Positions 63,925 to 64,000 of a stretch of 64,000 nt of DNA are shown here, in pieces. The stretch lies in contig CAKPRQ010000003.1 of NCBI GenBank assembly GCA_934182605.1, positions 106,879-170,878 of the forward strand, written 5' to 3'. This stretch comes from an uncultured Clostridia bacterium (GTDB lineage Bacteria; Bacillota; Clostridia; TANB77; CAG-508). Each line of letters begins with the position of its first letter. The first letter of the stretch is position 1. The position numbers and the translations under genes are program-made. Under the pieces are notes generated by a model, which saw nothing but the letters and a program-made list of their open reading frames with translations, made no database searches and was not told the DNA's origin.

Positions 63925-64000
63925 CTGGCAATGTCCTAGGTTTCCAGGAGGGTAACCTCCAAGTATTCTCGGCGCTTAAGTGCTTAACTTCTGTGTTCGG
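63925..64000 (-). rRNA. rrf: 5S ribosomal RNA, 3' part (cut by window edge)
   Basis: The minus strand starts CCGAACACAGAAGTTAAGC, the conserved 5S loop B/helix III sequence, and ends GGACATTGCCAG. About 76 of roughly 117 nt are visible. Confidence 0.95.

Overview
The window is very AT-rich DNA from a spore-forming Firmicute of the class Clostridia, probably an uncultured gut-type lineage. It carries the forespore sigma-F operon (spoIIAA-spoIIAB-sigF), spoIID, spoIIQ, sigG, ylbJ, a spoIIIAA-AH operon and a Spo0A-like regulator, next to housekeeping genes (proS, pnp, rpsO, comEC, dnaE, truA, cdaA, topB, hinT, alaS, prmC, htrA, tRNA-Gly, tRNA-Asn, 5S rRNA).

Layout: 1-4000 proS end, spoIIQ, spoIID and the sigma-F operon; 4-9.3 kb a prepilin/FGE-like surface protein, a broken Rpn nuclease, a dockerin protein and a membrane glycosyltransferase; 9.4-25.3 kb pnp-rpsO, comEC, an SH3/NlpC hydrolase, a LiaF-like protein, dnaE-truA-cdaA and a YibE/F membrane protein; 25.4-32.4 kb a type III toxin-antitoxin remnant, ymxH-like gene, sigG, ylbJ, an ECF sigma/DUF4179 pair, a Spo0A-like protein and a sortase; 32.4-37.4 kb a decayed block with a glycosyltransferase/prepilin chimera, a broken GT2 gene and a broken topB; 37.5-51.1 kb ten co-directional genes joining a sortase substrate, its sortase and a VWA protein to a synthase-type exopolysaccharide locus (VTC, DUF4956, CotH, a glycosidase-like protein, HEAT repeats, GT2) and a degenerate GGDEF-EAL protein; 51.2-52.7 kb a frameshifted orphan gene, a candidate type I toxin-antitoxin pair and a prepilin fragment; 52.7-61.6 kb hinT, a short alaS, spoIIIAA-AH and prmC; 61.6-64 kb repeats, tRNA-Gly, htrA, tRNA-Asn and 5S rRNA.

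The most striking signal is translational. Five genes (dnaE, sigG, spoIIIAE, ylbJ and an orphan gene) are split by one extra base, and in every case the extra base is a C directly before GGA. The incoming frame therefore meets a CGG codon, and reading GGA (Gly) one base further restores the conserved protein. In a hand scan of all other genes in the window I found no in-frame CGG at all. This suggests that CGG is not a normal arginine codon here and that CGG-A is a site of +1 frameshifting or four-base decoding as glycine. A systematic sequencing artefact remains the main alternative.

A second window-wide feature is a family of about 140-152 bp palindromic elements (seven full copies plus remnants). 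They have GTTAC ends, a shared central loop and, in four copies, 8-bp target duplications, so they look like MITEs. Three of them sit within 2 bp of a stop codon.
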